Shown in pieces: positions 40,406 to 48,450 of a DNA stretch of 64,000 bases (within the stretch, counting starts at the first letter, position 1; the number at the start of each line of letters is the position of its first letter). This stretch comes from Gaiellasilicea sp963789355 (lineage in GTDB: Bacteria; Actinomycetota; Thermoleophilia; Gaiellales; Gaiellaceae), in contig CAWBKK010000010.1 in assembly GCA_963789355.1 (NCBI GenBank), positions 310,001-374,000 of the forward strand, read 5' to 3'. The notes below the pieces were generated by a model. That model did not search any database and was not told the origin of the DNA. It saw nothing but the letters and a program-made list of their open reading frames with translations. The position numbers and the translations under genes were made by a program.

Positions 40406-40819
40406 TCAGGCGTTCGGGTTGATCTGCGCGATCACGCGGAAGCTCGGGCGCTCGCGCGGGAGCTCGAAGAACTCCGGATTGCGGCAGCCGAGCTCGTCGC
40501 CGCGGCTCTCGTAGCAGGGCGACACTTCCACCTTGCACATCGGCAGCGCGGCACCGGTCGCCCGGATCCCGCCAAACCCCTCGCGCTTCGCCTCCGCCGC
40601 CCGGAGCAGGTCGAGGTCGATCTCGACCCCGTACACGCGCTGCATGCAGCCGACGTAGGTGTGGCCCCAGGCCTCGTACGCGTAGACGAATGGACACGCT
40701 CGCTCGATGCAGGCACCCGGATAGACGACCTTGTCGCAGTGCACTTCGCACCGTCGGCACTCGACCTCGTCCTGAGGCCGGAGCGGGAGCTCGACGGGGG
40801 CCTGTGCAGCCTCGTCCAT
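40406..40819 (-). CDS. Cysteine-rich putative metal-binding protein
   Basis: A 137-residue soluble protein with nine cysteines: ECRRCEVHCDK, GACIERACPFVY, VGCMQRVYG, PMCKVEVSPCYE and LGCRNPEFF. The CxxCxxxC opening followed by CxxxxC suggests zinc or iron-sulfur binding. No named family recognised. The ATG at 40819 is preceded by CACAAT ending 6 nt upstream, which fits a leaderless transcript; no ribosome-binding site is seen. It is divergent from the Ca2+ antiporter. Confidence 0.7.
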   Translation of the reverse strand: MDEAAQAPVELPLRPQDEVECRRCEVHCDKVVYPGACIERACPFVYAYEAWGHTYVGCMQRVYGVEIDLDLLRAAEAKREGFGGIRATGAALPMCKVEVSPCYESRGDELGCRNPEFFELPRERPSFRVIAQINPNA

Positions 40820-40941
40820 GCCTGGATTGTGGTCACGGTTGACCGACCCCGCAAGACTTGACAAACGCATGGTTTTCAGGCACGTCCCGGGCGCGCGGAA
40901 CCGTCCAGTGAGTGTCCAGAGGACGCTAGGATCGCCGGTTC

Positions 40942-41988
40942 ATGGTCCGGCGCATCCTCTTTGCCTCCGTGGCGCTCGCGCCGGTCGTGGTTCTCGTGCA
41001 CTACCTGTTCCACCCCGTCGAGACCGTCGACTTCGTCCTCGCCGCGGCCGCCCTGATTCCGCTGGCGTGGCTGATCGGGGAGGCGACCGAGCATGCGGCG
41101 GAGCACACCGGCCCCGGGATCGGCGGGTTCCTGAACGCGACGTTCGGGAACGCGCCGGAGCTGATCATCGCGCTCTTCGCGGTCAACGCGATGGAGTTCG
41201 AAGTCGTGCGCGGGTCGCTCACCGGCTCCGTCGTCGGCAATCTGTTGCTGGTGCTCGGCTTCTCGCTCCTCTTCGGGGGTCGCGGTGAGATCGATCGCCC
41301 GTCCAGCTTCCTCGCGCTCGGGCTGGTCGCGCTGACGACGCTGGTGCTGCTGATTCCGGCGATCCCCGGTTGGGAGGGCGATCCCGAGCGCGACAGCCTG
41401 GTGAATCTCTCGATCCCCGTGTCCGTGGTCCTGCTCGTCGCCTACGTGATCCTCACCTGGTACTCGCTCCGGCGTCACGCGGCGCTCCACATCGCGAGCG
41501 ACGCGGAGATCAAAGGGTGGTCGCTGCGCCTCGCGCTGCTCGTGCTGGGCCTTGCGACCGTCGTGACGGCGCTCGTGGCGGAGATCCTCGTCGGCTCGAT
41601 CGACAAGTTCGCGGAAGACTCCGGGCTGAGCGAGTTCTTCCTCGCCGCCGTCGTGATCGCCATCGTCGGCAACGCGGCCGAGCACGGCGGCGCCGTCGTC
41701 GTCGCGGCCCGCGGGAAGATCAAGCTGGCGGCCGAGATCGCACTCGCCTCCAGCGCGCAGGTGGCCGTCTTCCTCATCCCCGCCGTCGCGCTGCTCGCCC
41801 TGCTGATCGAGCCGCTCGCCCTCTCGCTCCGCAAGGTCGAGATCGGCGCGCTCGCCGTCTCGGTCGTGGTGACGACGATCCTGCTCGCCGACGGTCGCTC
41901 GAGCCGGCTCAAGGGCGTGATCCTGATCGTCGTCTACGTCGGCGTCGCGATTGCCTTCTACGCCGCCGGCGACCGGCCGGAGGGCTAG
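40942..41988 (+). CDS. Calcium/cation:proton antiporter (CaCA, Cax type)
   Basis: Exports Ca2+ in exchange for H+. A 348-residue protein with about 11 helices and both alpha repeats: GIGGFLNATFGNAPELIIAL in the first half and IVGNAAEHGGAVVVAARGK in the second, each with the ion-coordinating GN(A)xE signature. The acidic GEATEHAAEHTG precedes the first repeat. ATG start; TAGGAT lies 9 nt upstream. The end overlaps the convergent beta-lactamase-like gene by 4 bp. Confidence 0.93.
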   Translation: MVRRILFASVALAPVVVLVHYLFHPVETVDFVLAAAALIPLAWLIGEATEHAAEHTGPGIGGFLNATFGNAPELIIALFAVNAMEFEVVRGSLTGSVVGNLLLVLGFSLLFGGRGEIDRPSSFLALGLVALTTLVLLIPAIPGWEGDPERDSLVNLSIPVSVVLLVAYVILTWYSLRRHAALHIASDAEIKGWSLRLALLVLGLATVVTALVAEILVGSIDKFAEDSGLSEFFLAAVVIAIVGNAAEHGGAVVVAARGKIKLAAEIALASSAQVAVFLIPAVALLALLIEPLALSLRKVEIGALAVSVVVTTILLADGRSSRLKGVILIVVYVGVAIAFYAAGDRPEG

Positions 41989-43307
41989 AAGGTCGACGGC
42001 TCGCGCCGCAGCGGATACGTCGCGAAGTAGAGCTTCTCGACCCCGCCGTCCGCATCCCGCACGACCCGTAGCACCTCGCCGCGCTCGCGGCCCTCGACGC
42101 TCCGGAAGCGATCCTCGCCCTCCTGCTCGAAGAAGGACGTGTCGCGGCCGGGCACGCCGCCGACCAGCTTTCCCTCCAACCGCCCTTTCCGCCAGGCGAG
42201 CACGATCTGGTGTCCTTCGGTCCACCACGGGCCGAGCAGCGGCTCGATCTCGGGCGGCGCCGGCTCGCCCGCCTGCCACGGATCGGCGGCGGGCGGCAGC
42301 GCGGCGATTGCCGCCACGGCGAGGTCGAGCGCGAGCTTCTCCGGCGACGCACCCGCCCCGGTGTTCGTGAGCACTGCGGCGCCGATCTTCGTCTTCCGGT
42401 CGACGACGAGCGCCGCGAGATGGCCCGGCATCGCTCCCCCGTGGCCGACGAAGACCGTCTCGCCGCGCCGATACAGCTCGAGCCCTGTCCCCCACGCGAC
42501 CGTCCAGGCGGCCTGGTCGACCATCGCGCGGACGTGCGACATCTCCTCGAGCGTCGCGGACTTCAGTACCCGATCGTCGCCGGCTGCCAGGAACGCGCCC
42601 CAGCTGGCCAGGTCTCCGGACGTCGACCAGAGCTTCCCGAGCGCGCCGGCGCCGCCGAGGTCGAGCTCGGGCTCCAGCCGGGCGGCGTCCGAGTACGGCT
42701 CGACGAAGTAGCCCCGCGCGGCCGGGTCGGCCGCGTCGGGCGTCGTGCGCGTGAGGCCGAGCGGCTCGAGGATCCGTTCCTGCAGGGCGTCCTCCCAGGT
42801 GCTCCCATGCGCCCGCGCCACGACTTCGCCGAGCAGCGCGAACGCGAGGTTGGAGTAGTGCCACCACGTGCCGGGGTCGAGCACCTGCTCCGCAGCTGTG
42901 GTACCGGCGAGCAGCTCCTCGCGCGACGGCGCCTTCAGCGTCTCCCAGATCTCGCCGGGCGGCTCGCGCTGGAGGCCCGAGGAGTGGGCGAGCATGCGTC
43001 CGATCGTCGGGCCGTGGGCGCTGTCGGGGAGGTGCTTCGTCAACGGGTCGTCGAGCGAGAGCTCGCCTGCATCCCGCAGCTGCATGATCCCGACCGCAGT
43101 GAACGTCTTCGTGATCGAGCCGATCCGGTACTGCGTCTGCGGCGTCGCCTCCTGACCGCGCTCGACGTCCGCCAGCCCGAGCGCCTGCTCCCACAGCACT
43201 TCGCCGGCGCGGAAGACGGCCGCGCTGACCGACGGCATCCGCTCCTCTGACTGAGCGGCGGCGAGCTTCCGTTCGAAGTCCTCGCGGAGCAGGTCAGGCG
43301 TTGACAC
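41985..43307 (-). CDS. Serine beta-lactamase-fold hydrolase (class C/DD-peptidase-like)
   Basis: A 440-residue penicillin-binding-fold enzyme: nucleophile motif SITK (Ser64-Lys67) in YRIGSITKTFTAVGIMQLR, YSN in WWHYSNLAFALLGE, and HGG in FVGHGGAMPG. A C-terminal lipocalin-like beta region follows (about 350-440). These proteins act as esterases, DD-peptidases or amidases; no signal peptide is seen, so cytosolic action on a small ester or amide is likely. The GTG at 43307 overlaps the threonine aldolase gene by 14 nt. Confidence 0.85.
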   Translation of the reverse strand: MSTPDLLREDFERKLAAAQSEERMPSVSAAVFRAGEVLWEQALGLADVERGQEATPQTQYRIGSITKTFTAVGIMQLRDAGELSLDDPLTKHLPDSAHGPTIGRMLAHSSGLQREPPGEIWETLKAPSREELLAGTTAAEQVLDPGTWWHYSNLAFALLGEVVARAHGSTWEDALQERILEPLGLTRTTPDAADPAARGYFVEPYSDAARLEPELDLGGAGALGKLWSTSGDLASWGAFLAAGDDRVLKSATLEEMSHVRAMVDQAAWTVAWGTGLELYRRGETVFVGHGGAMPGHLAALVVDRKTKIGAAVLTNTGAGASPEKLALDLAVAAIAALPPAADPWQAGEPAPPEIEPLLGPWWTEGHQIVLAWRKGRLEGKLVGGVPGRDTSFFEQEGEDRFRSVEGRERGEVLRVVRDADGGVEKLYFATYPLRREPSTF

Positions 43308-44328
43308 GGGCCCCGAGCGCACGCGGGATCGCGTCGAGCGCGACGTCGATGTCCTCGTCGGAGACGCCCAGATGCGTGACGGCCCGCAGGACGGTCGGGT
43401 GGATCGTGGCGGAGAGACCGACGCCCTGCTCCGCCAGCCGCCCCGCCGCCTCTTCCTTCGAGAGCGGCCCGACGTCGATCTGGACGAAGTTCGTCTCCAC
43501 CCGGTCCGGATCGACGGCGAGACCCGACTCGGCGAGGCCGCGCGCCAACCGCCTGGCGCGCGCGTGGTCGTCGGCGAGCCGGTCGACGTGGTTGTCGAGC
43601 GCGTAGACCCCGGCGGCCGCGACGATCCCGGCCTGGCGCATCGCGCCACCGAAGAGGTGCTTCAGCCGCCGTGCGTTCCCCATCACCTCCGAGCGGCCGG
43701 CAAGGATCGCGCCGAGCGGGCAGCCGAGCCCCTTCGAGAGGCAGAGCGTGACGGTGTCGAAGCGCGAACCGATCTCTGCGGCTTCGATCCCGAGCGCAAC
43801 CGACGCGTTCATGAGCCGGGCGCCGTCGAGGTGGAAGCGGAGGTCGAGCTCGAGCGCAAGCGCGTGCAGCTCGGCGATCTCCTCCAGCGGCCAGATCCGC
43901 CCGCCGCTCGCGTTGTGGGTGTTCTCGATCCAGAGCAGCCGCGTGCGCGGCGAGTGGATCGCCGGGACGCGGTACGCGGCACGGGCCTGTTCGGCGCTGT
44001 AGCGGCCGGCGGCGCCCGGGAGCCCGCGGGTGACGACGCCCGAATGGACTGCCGGCCCGCCGAGCTCGGAGATGAAGACGTGGCAGTTCTCCTCGCCGAT
44101 CAGCTCGTCGCCGAGCTCGGTGTGGAGTCGGATTGCGATCTGGTTCGCCATCGTCGCGGTCGGGAGGAAGATCGCCTCGTCCTGGCCGAGCAGCCGCGCC
44201 GCGCGCTGCTCGAGCTCGTTGACCGTCGGATCCTCGCCCTTCTGCTCGTCGCCCACGACCGCGGCGGCGATCGCGGCGCGCATCCCCGTGGTCGGCTGCG
44301 TGGCAGTGTCGGAGCGAAGGTCGATCAC
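43294..44328 (-). CDS. ltaE: Low-specificity L-threonine aldolase
   Basis: PLP enzyme splitting threonine/allo-threonine to glycine and acetaldehyde. 344 residues; starts IDLRSDTATQPTTGM as in the family, PLP lysine in VTLCLSKGLGCPLG, HLDGARLMNA with the cofactor-binding Asp. GTG at 44328 is chosen over one at 44337 because the family begins at this point and a TAGCGT -10 box (44336-44341) ends 7 nt before it. The glycine product could feed the glycine cleavage system encoded 4 kb away. Confidence 0.92.
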   Translation of the reverse strand: MIDLRSDTATQPTTGMRAAIAAAVVGDEQKGEDPTVNELEQRAARLLGQDEAIFLPTATMANQIAIRLHTELGDELIGEENCHVFISELGGPAVHSGVVTRGLPGAAGRYSAEQARAAYRVPAIHSPRTRLLWIENTHNASGGRIWPLEEIAELHALALELDLRFHLDGARLMNASVALGIEAAEIGSRFDTVTLCLSKGLGCPLGAILAGRSEVMGNARRLKHLFGGAMRQAGIVAAAGVYALDNHVDRLADDHARARRLARGLAESGLAVDPDRVETNFVQIDVGPLSKEEAAGRLAEQGVGLSATIHPTVLRAVTHLGVSDEDIDVALDAIPRALGARVNA

Positions 44329-44334
44329 GGGGCA

Positions 44335-44345
44335 CACGCTACCGT
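44335..44345. promoter_or_regulatory. Overlapping divergent -10 boxes of ltaE and rlmN
   Basis: Plus strand TACCGT (44340-44345) ends 6 nt before the rlmN GTG; minus strand TAGCGT (44341-44336) ends 7 nt before the ltaE GTG. The two hexamers share two base pairs, the same design as at 5266-5272. Confidence 0.6.
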
Positions 44346-44351
44346 GACCGC

Positions 44352-45332
44352 GTGGATCTCGACCTGCTCGAACAGGCGCTCGCCGAACGCCGCCAGCCCG
44401 CCTTTCGCGCCCGCCAGGTGTGGGAGTGGGCGGCGCGCGGCGTGTCCGGCTTCGGGGAGATGACGAACCTGCCGCGCGCGCTGCGCCAGGAGCTCGAGGA
44501 GGCGGTTCCGTTCTCGACGCTCTCGCTCGAGCGCGAGGACGAGGCGAAGGACGGCACCGTCAAGGCGCTCTTCCGCACGGCGGACGGGCATCCGGTCGAG
44601 GCGGTGCTGATGCGCTACCGGGACGGGCGCCGCTCCGTCTGCGTGTCGTCGCAGTCCGGCTGCCCGTTGACCTGCTCGTTCTGCGCCACCGGTGCGATGC
44701 GCTTCGGCCGCAACCTGCGCGCATCCGAGATCCTCGACCAGGTCCTCCACTTCCGCCGAGCCGAGCCGTTGAACCACCTCGTCTTCATGGGGATGGGCGA
44801 GCCGTTCCTGAACGTCGACGAGGTGGTCGCCGCCGCGCTGCGGCTGCCGGAGATCGGAATCACGCACCGGCGGACCACGATTTCGACCGTCGGCTGGATG
44901 CCCGGCCTCACCCGGTTCGTCGACGAGGTCGAGCAGCCGATCCGGCTCGCGCTCTCGATCCACGCCGCCGACGCGCGGCTGCGGTCCGAGCTGATGCCGG
45001 TCAACGACCGCTATCCACTGCCGAGCATCCTCGCCGAGTGTCACCGCTACTTCGCGCTCCGCCGCCGAAAGGTGTTCGTCGAGTACGTCATGCTTGCCGG
45101 AGTCAACGACGCGCCCGAGCAAGCGCAGGGGCTCGCTGCGCTGCTCGATCCGAAGGTCTTCAAGATCAACCTGATCCCGTACAACCCGACCGGGATCTAC
45201 GACGGCTCGTCGCGCGACGCCATCGCCGCGTTCAAAGGGGTACTCGACCGCGCGCGGCTCCCGGCCACGGTCAGGCTCACCCGCGGCCGCGACATCGCCG
45301 CCGCGTGCGGCCAGCTCGCCGCGACCCGCTAG
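44352..45332 (+). CDS. rlmN: Radical SAM 23S rRNA/tRNA adenine C2-methyltransferase
   Basis: Methylates C2 of A2503 in 23S rRNA and of A37 in some tRNAs. 326 residues; radical SAM cluster motif in GCPLTCSFCATGAMRFGRNL (CxxxCxxC), GMGEPFLNVDEV for SAM binding, and LSIHAADARLRSELMPVN. The C-terminal ACGQLAATR carries the second catalytic cysteine, and the first is in VMLAGVNDAP-flanking regions as usual for the family. GTG start 6 nt after a TACCGT -10 box. Confidence 0.95.
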   Translation: MDLDLLEQALAERRQPAFRARQVWEWAARGVSGFGEMTNLPRALRQELEEAVPFSTLSLEREDEAKDGTVKALFRTADGHPVEAVLMRYRDGRRSVCVSSQSGCPLTCSFCATGAMRFGRNLRASEILDQVLHFRRAEPLNHLVFMGMGEPFLNVDEVVAAALRLPEIGITHRRTTISTVGWMPGLTRFVDEVEQPIRLALSIHAADARLRSELMPVNDRYPLPSILAECHRYFALRRRKVFVEYVMLAGVNDAPEQAQGLAALLDPKVFKINLIPYNPTGIYDGSSRDAIAAFKGVLDRARLPATVRLTRGRDIAAACGQLAATR

Positions 45333-45405
45333 CCGGACCTACCCCGAAAGAGGCATTTCGCGCAAGGCTCTTGTCCCGCGAGGCAACGGTGCCGATAGTG
45401 AGAAG

Positions 45406-46161
45406 GTGGAAGCGGCCCACCTCACCTGGCGACCCCTCGGACGCCTCCTGGTCGAACAAGGCCTGCTGACCGGGGACGAGCTCGAGCAGGCCCTCGCGAA
45501 GCAGAAGGAGACGTCGCGGCGTCTCGGCGAGACGATCGTCGAGCTCGGCTTCGTCTCGGGGCCGGAGCTGGCCAGCGCCCTGGCGGCGCAGTACGGGATC
45601 GAGCTGACCACCGAGACCGGCTTCGGCACCGGCCTTCGTTCCCAGATCCAGCGGCGGCACGAAAACGACAGGCAGCGGACCGTGCACCTCGTCACCGACG
45701 CCGACACGCCACCGGTGATCGACTTCGACGCCGACGAGCCTGCACCGGAGCCAGAGGAGGCACCGCTGCTCGCCCAGCTCGAGGAGCAGTGGGCGAAGCT
45801 GGCGGCGGCGGAGGAGTCGCTCGCAGAGCGTGAACGGGAGCTCGAAGAGCTCGCGCGCAGCCACGGCAGCGACGTGAAACGGCTCGAGGAGGTCAATCAG
45901 CGCCTGCGCGAGCAGATCGAGGAGCTGCAGAAGCTTCCCGGAGCTGTCACGGAGACCGCTCCGGCGGTTCCGGCGAGCCATCTCGTCTTCCTCCAGCTCG
46001 ACGAGCGTTACGCGCTGATCTCACGCGACGGGCCACCCCCGGCTCCGAGCACGCAGTTCTCGCTCCCAGAGGTCGACGAGGGAACCTTCGTCGTCGCCGG
46101 CCGGCGCAGCTCGCCCCTCCCGGGCGACGAACGGCCGTGCGTGTTCGTTCAGCGCGGCTGA
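45406..46161 (+). CDS. MshEN-type domain protein with coiled coil
   Basis: A 251-residue soluble protein. Residues about 10-66 form a type II secretion ATPase N-terminal (MshEN-like) domain: LGRLLVEQGLLTGDELEQAL, AKQKETSRRLGETIVELG and SGPELASALAAQYGIEL. MshEN modules can bind c-di-GMP. A linker, a coiled coil (about 118-178, LAQLEEQWAKLAAAEESLAE and on) and a small C-terminal beta domain follow. There is no ATPase domain. GTG start with GATAGT ending 6 nt upstream. Confidence 0.75.
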   Translation: MEAAHLTWRPLGRLLVEQGLLTGDELEQALAKQKETSRRLGETIVELGFVSGPELASALAAQYGIELTTETGFGTGLRSQIQRRHENDRQRTVHLVTDADTPPVIDFDADEPAPEPEEAPLLAQLEEQWAKLAAAEESLAERERELEELARSHGSDVKRLEEVNQRLREQIEELQKLPGAVTETAPAVPASHLVFLQLDERYALISRDGPPPAPSTQFSLPEVDEGTFVVAGRRSSPLPGDERPCVFVQRG

Positions 46162-46168
46162 ACGAGCC

Positions 46169-46390
46169 TCACGGAGTCCCGCGACTCAAGTGGCTTTCCA
46201 GCCGGTCGAGCCGCGATCTGATCTCCCTCAACTCGGCGAGCACCTCGATCTCGGTGGCCTCGACCTCCTCGGACGCCTGCACCGCATCGTCGATTTCGGA
46301 GGCCAGAAAACGCTCAGCGATCGCGCCCGTCAAGATCGCGATGAATCCGATCCCCACGAGCATGAGCACGAGCGCGCCGCGACTACCCAT
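46169..46390 (-). CDS. Short membrane protein resembling an ion-channel inner helix
   Basis: A 73-residue protein with one helix (ALVLMLVGIGFIAILTGAIA) followed by ERFLASEID and a heptad-patterned coiled coil (EIEVLAELREIRSRLDRLES). The helix and its ERF continuation look like the inner pore helix and C-terminal linker of two-TM potassium channels; the pore helix and TVGYGD filter are absent upstream. It may be a decayed channel or a small protein built from this part. A GAGGG sequence abuts the ATG, an unusually close spacing. Confidence 0.55.
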   Translation of the reverse strand: MGSRGALVLMLVGIGFIAILTGAIAERFLASEIDDAVQASEEVEATEIEVLAELREIRSRLDRLESHLSRGTP

Positions 46391-46431
46391 CCCTCGCTTG
46401 TTCGACGTTCGGCGCGTGTGTCCGCCCGCGC

Positions 46432-47025
46432 CTACCCACTGGGCCACGAGAGCGTGTCGGGGCGCAGGTCGTAAGCGCCACCCGGCCGACACCGCGAGGA
46501 GTGGTACTCGCCTTCCGAGGCGCGGGAATCGTCGGCGGCGACCACGGCGGCGATCACGCGGGCGTCCTGCTGCGCGACGCCGAGGCTGCGCGCGACCGCC
46601 TCCGTCGTCTGGATCGCGTAGCACTGCGTCTGCGCCTCGTTGACGATCCCGCGCAGATGCCACGACTCGTGCGAGAGCGTGACGATCCCGCTCACGGCGG
46701 CGATCGTCTTCCCATCACAGCCACCGGCCCGGAGACACGCGAACGAGCCCTGCTGTCCGCGCCAGATTCGCTCGAGGCTTGCGCACGTCGACGCAGAGAG
46801 GCTCGCCTCGTCCGCCGGGCGACCCTGGTCGTCGAAGGCAACCCAGCCGGCGTTGGGCGTGATCTCGACGAGGCGCGTCCAGAAGCCGGGGCAGCTGACC
46901 TGGACGTCGCGCAACGCCACCGCGCTCGCGACCAGGGCGAGCCGGCTCTCGTTCTCCTCCCGGCGCGTGCACTGCCAGGCGGAGAAGAGGAGGACCGGGA
47001 TCAGCAGAAGCAACACGATGCGCAT
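46432..47025 (-). CDS. Exported HExxH metallopeptidase-like protein
   Basis: A 197-residue protein with an N-terminal signal/anchor (IVLLLLIPVLLFSAW) and the motif LSHESWHLRGIVNEAQTQC: His119, Glu120, His123 with Glu130 as possible third zinc ligand. At least eight cysteines suggest an extracytoplasmic, disulfide-bonded fold. No family name recognised. Divergent from another HExxH protein at 47072, with 46 bp between starts. Weak ribosome-binding site. Confidence 0.65.
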   Translation of the reverse strand: MRIVLLLLIPVLLFSAWQCTRREENESRLALVASAVALRDVQVSCPGFWTRLVEITPNAGWVAFDDQGRPADEASLSASTCASLERIWRGQQGSFACLRAGGCDGKTIAAVSGIVTLSHESWHLRGIVNEAQTQCYAIQTTEAVARSLGVAQQDARVIAAVVAADDSRASEGEYHSSRCRPGGAYDLRPDTLSWPSG

Positions 47026-47071
47026 GGACGAGTTATCGGCCGCGTCCGGCTGCGGCCGTAGATTCAACGCG

Positions 47072-47743
47072 ATGCGCCGCCGCCGCCGACCGACTCGCAC
47101 GCCGCCCGCCGCGGTGACCCGGAGCGGACAACCGCGCCTGCGGGCGCTGCCGGAGGTTCTACGGCTGCCACTGCGCAGCCCGCTCTATCCGGAGCTCGCC
47201 CGAGCTCTGGCAGCGGCGAGCAGAATGCACGTCCTCTGCTCCGACCTGGATCGGGTGCCCGTCCGGGCGACCGCGACGACGAGCTTGAGCGGCTGCTACC
47301 GGCTGCGCGACGGGGACCCCATCGACGTCCGGGTCTCTCGCCGCCACGACCGGGTCGCGCTCAGCTTCCTGCACGAGCTCGGCCACCTCGTCGACCACCA
47401 GCTCGGCCGCGAGCTCGGGCCGTCCTGGGCGTCGGGGAAGCACGAGGCGTTCGAGGCGTGGCGAGAGGTGGCGGCGCTCCTGCCGGCGCGGTTGCCCGCG
47501 CACGTCGGCCGGTCTCGGCGGCGCTACTTCAACGCCGCGAAGGAAGTGTGGGCGCGCAGCTACGCCCAGGCGGCGATCACGCGCTCGGACGATCCGCAAC
47601 TGCAGAGCGGCCTCACGCGCCTGCTCGACGCCGACGACGTCTTCGTCTGGCCCGAGCGTGAGTTCAAGCCCGTCGCGGACGAGGTCGCGCGGACGTTCGA
47701 CCGGCTAGGGCTGCTTCGAGTCGAGCGACCGCTCGCCGCCTGA
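47072..47743 (+). CDS. HExxH metallopeptidase-like protein
   Basis: A 223-residue soluble protein with a basic N-terminus. The zinc motif is LSFLHELGHLVDHQLGRE (His101, Glu102, His105); a candidate third ligand is the glutamate in AAKEVWARSYAQAA. The overall pattern recalls minigluzincins/ImmA-like peptidases but no DNA-binding domain is attached. The ATG follows a TAGATT -10 box (47059-47064) by 7 nt. Its 3' end overlaps the convergent gene by 39 bp. Confidence 0.68.
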   Translation: MRRRRRPTRTPPAAVTRSGQPRLRALPEVLRLPLRSPLYPELARALAAASRMHVLCSDLDRVPVRATATTSLSGCYRLRDGDPIDVRVSRRHDRVALSFLHELGHLVDHQLGRELGPSWASGKHEAFEAWREVAALLPARLPAHVGRSRRRYFNAAKEVWARSYAQAAITRSDDPQLQSGLTRLLDADDVFVWPEREFKPVADEVARTFDRLGLLRVERPLAA

Positions 47744-48214
47744 GCTGACGTCCAACCCGATCGCGAGACCCGCTTCGAAGACGCGCGTCACGGGCGCGCG
47801 CAACGCCTCCCGTCCGGCACCGGCAACGTCCATCGACTCGACCAGAGCCTCGGCGTAGACGGTCTCGAGCCGGGCGACGCTCGCGAGGTCGCAGTGATCC
47901 GCGATCACGGCGTGGCGGCCGCGCGCCTGCACGAGGTCGACGGCCGCACCCAGCCGCTCCGGCGTCGGTCGCGGCTCGCGCGCCAGATGGACGCCGATCA
48001 GGAAGCCGGCCGTGAATGCCTCGGCGGCGTACGAGACGACGACACCGCGTTCCTCGCCCCGCTCTGCCAGCACCGCAGCCGACGCATCGAGCGCCAGCCA
48101 GCTGAGGTAGTCCCAGTCGATGCCCAGCCGCTTGACGAGCTCGGCCGGCGACTGCTCGGAGCTGACGAACGCGACCGCACGGTCGAAGTCGGCGCCGTCG
48201 TAGCCGTCGCTCAC
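47705..48214 (-). CDS. Hypothetical protein coupled to the glycine cleavage operon
   Basis: A 169-residue soluble, mostly helical protein (DFDRAVAFVSSEQSPAELVK, then SYAAEAFTAGFLIGVHLARE and ALVESMDVAGAGREALRAPV). No family recognised. The GTG start overlaps the stop of the 79-residue gene as GTGA. It ends the gcv operon and overlaps the convergent metallopeptidase-like gene by 39 bp, so transcription of the two may interfere. Confidence 0.65.
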   Translation of the reverse strand: MSDGYDGADFDRAVAFVSSEQSPAELVKRLGIDWDYLSWLALDASAAVLAERGEERGVVVSYAAEAFTAGFLIGVHLAREPRPTPERLGAAVDLVQARGRHAVIADHCDLASVARLETVYAEALVESMDVAGAGREALRAPVTRVFEAGLAIGLDVSSGGERSLDSKQP

Positions 48215-48450
48215 TGCCCGGATGCCTTGTCCCACTGGCGGTGCAACCACCCCCTCGCATCGACACGGTCCATCACCGCCTGATCGAAGTTCGCTCCGCG
48301 CTCGAGCAGGATCTGCTTCAGGAGCTCCGTGTCCTCGCTGTCGAGCCCCGTCGCGAACGCCTTGATCGCCTCGGCGAACGACTGGCCGGAGTGCTCGTCG
48401 GCGAGCTCGGCGACACGCCGTTCCAGCTCGACGCGCCCAAGCCCGCTCAT
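48211..48450 (-). CDS. Small hypothetical protein coupled to gcvPB
   Basis: A 79-residue helical protein (RVELERRVAELADEHSGQSF, AEAIKAFATGLDSEDTELLK, then RVDARGWLHRQWDKASGQ). No family recognised. Its ATG overlaps the gcvPB stop as ATGA, and its own stop overlaps the next start as GTGA, so it is translated as part of the glycine cleavage message. Confidence 0.68.
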   Translation of the reverse strand: MSGLGRVELERRVAELADEHSGQSFAEAIKAFATGLDSEDTELLKQILLERGANFDQAVMDRVDARGWLHRQWDKASGQ

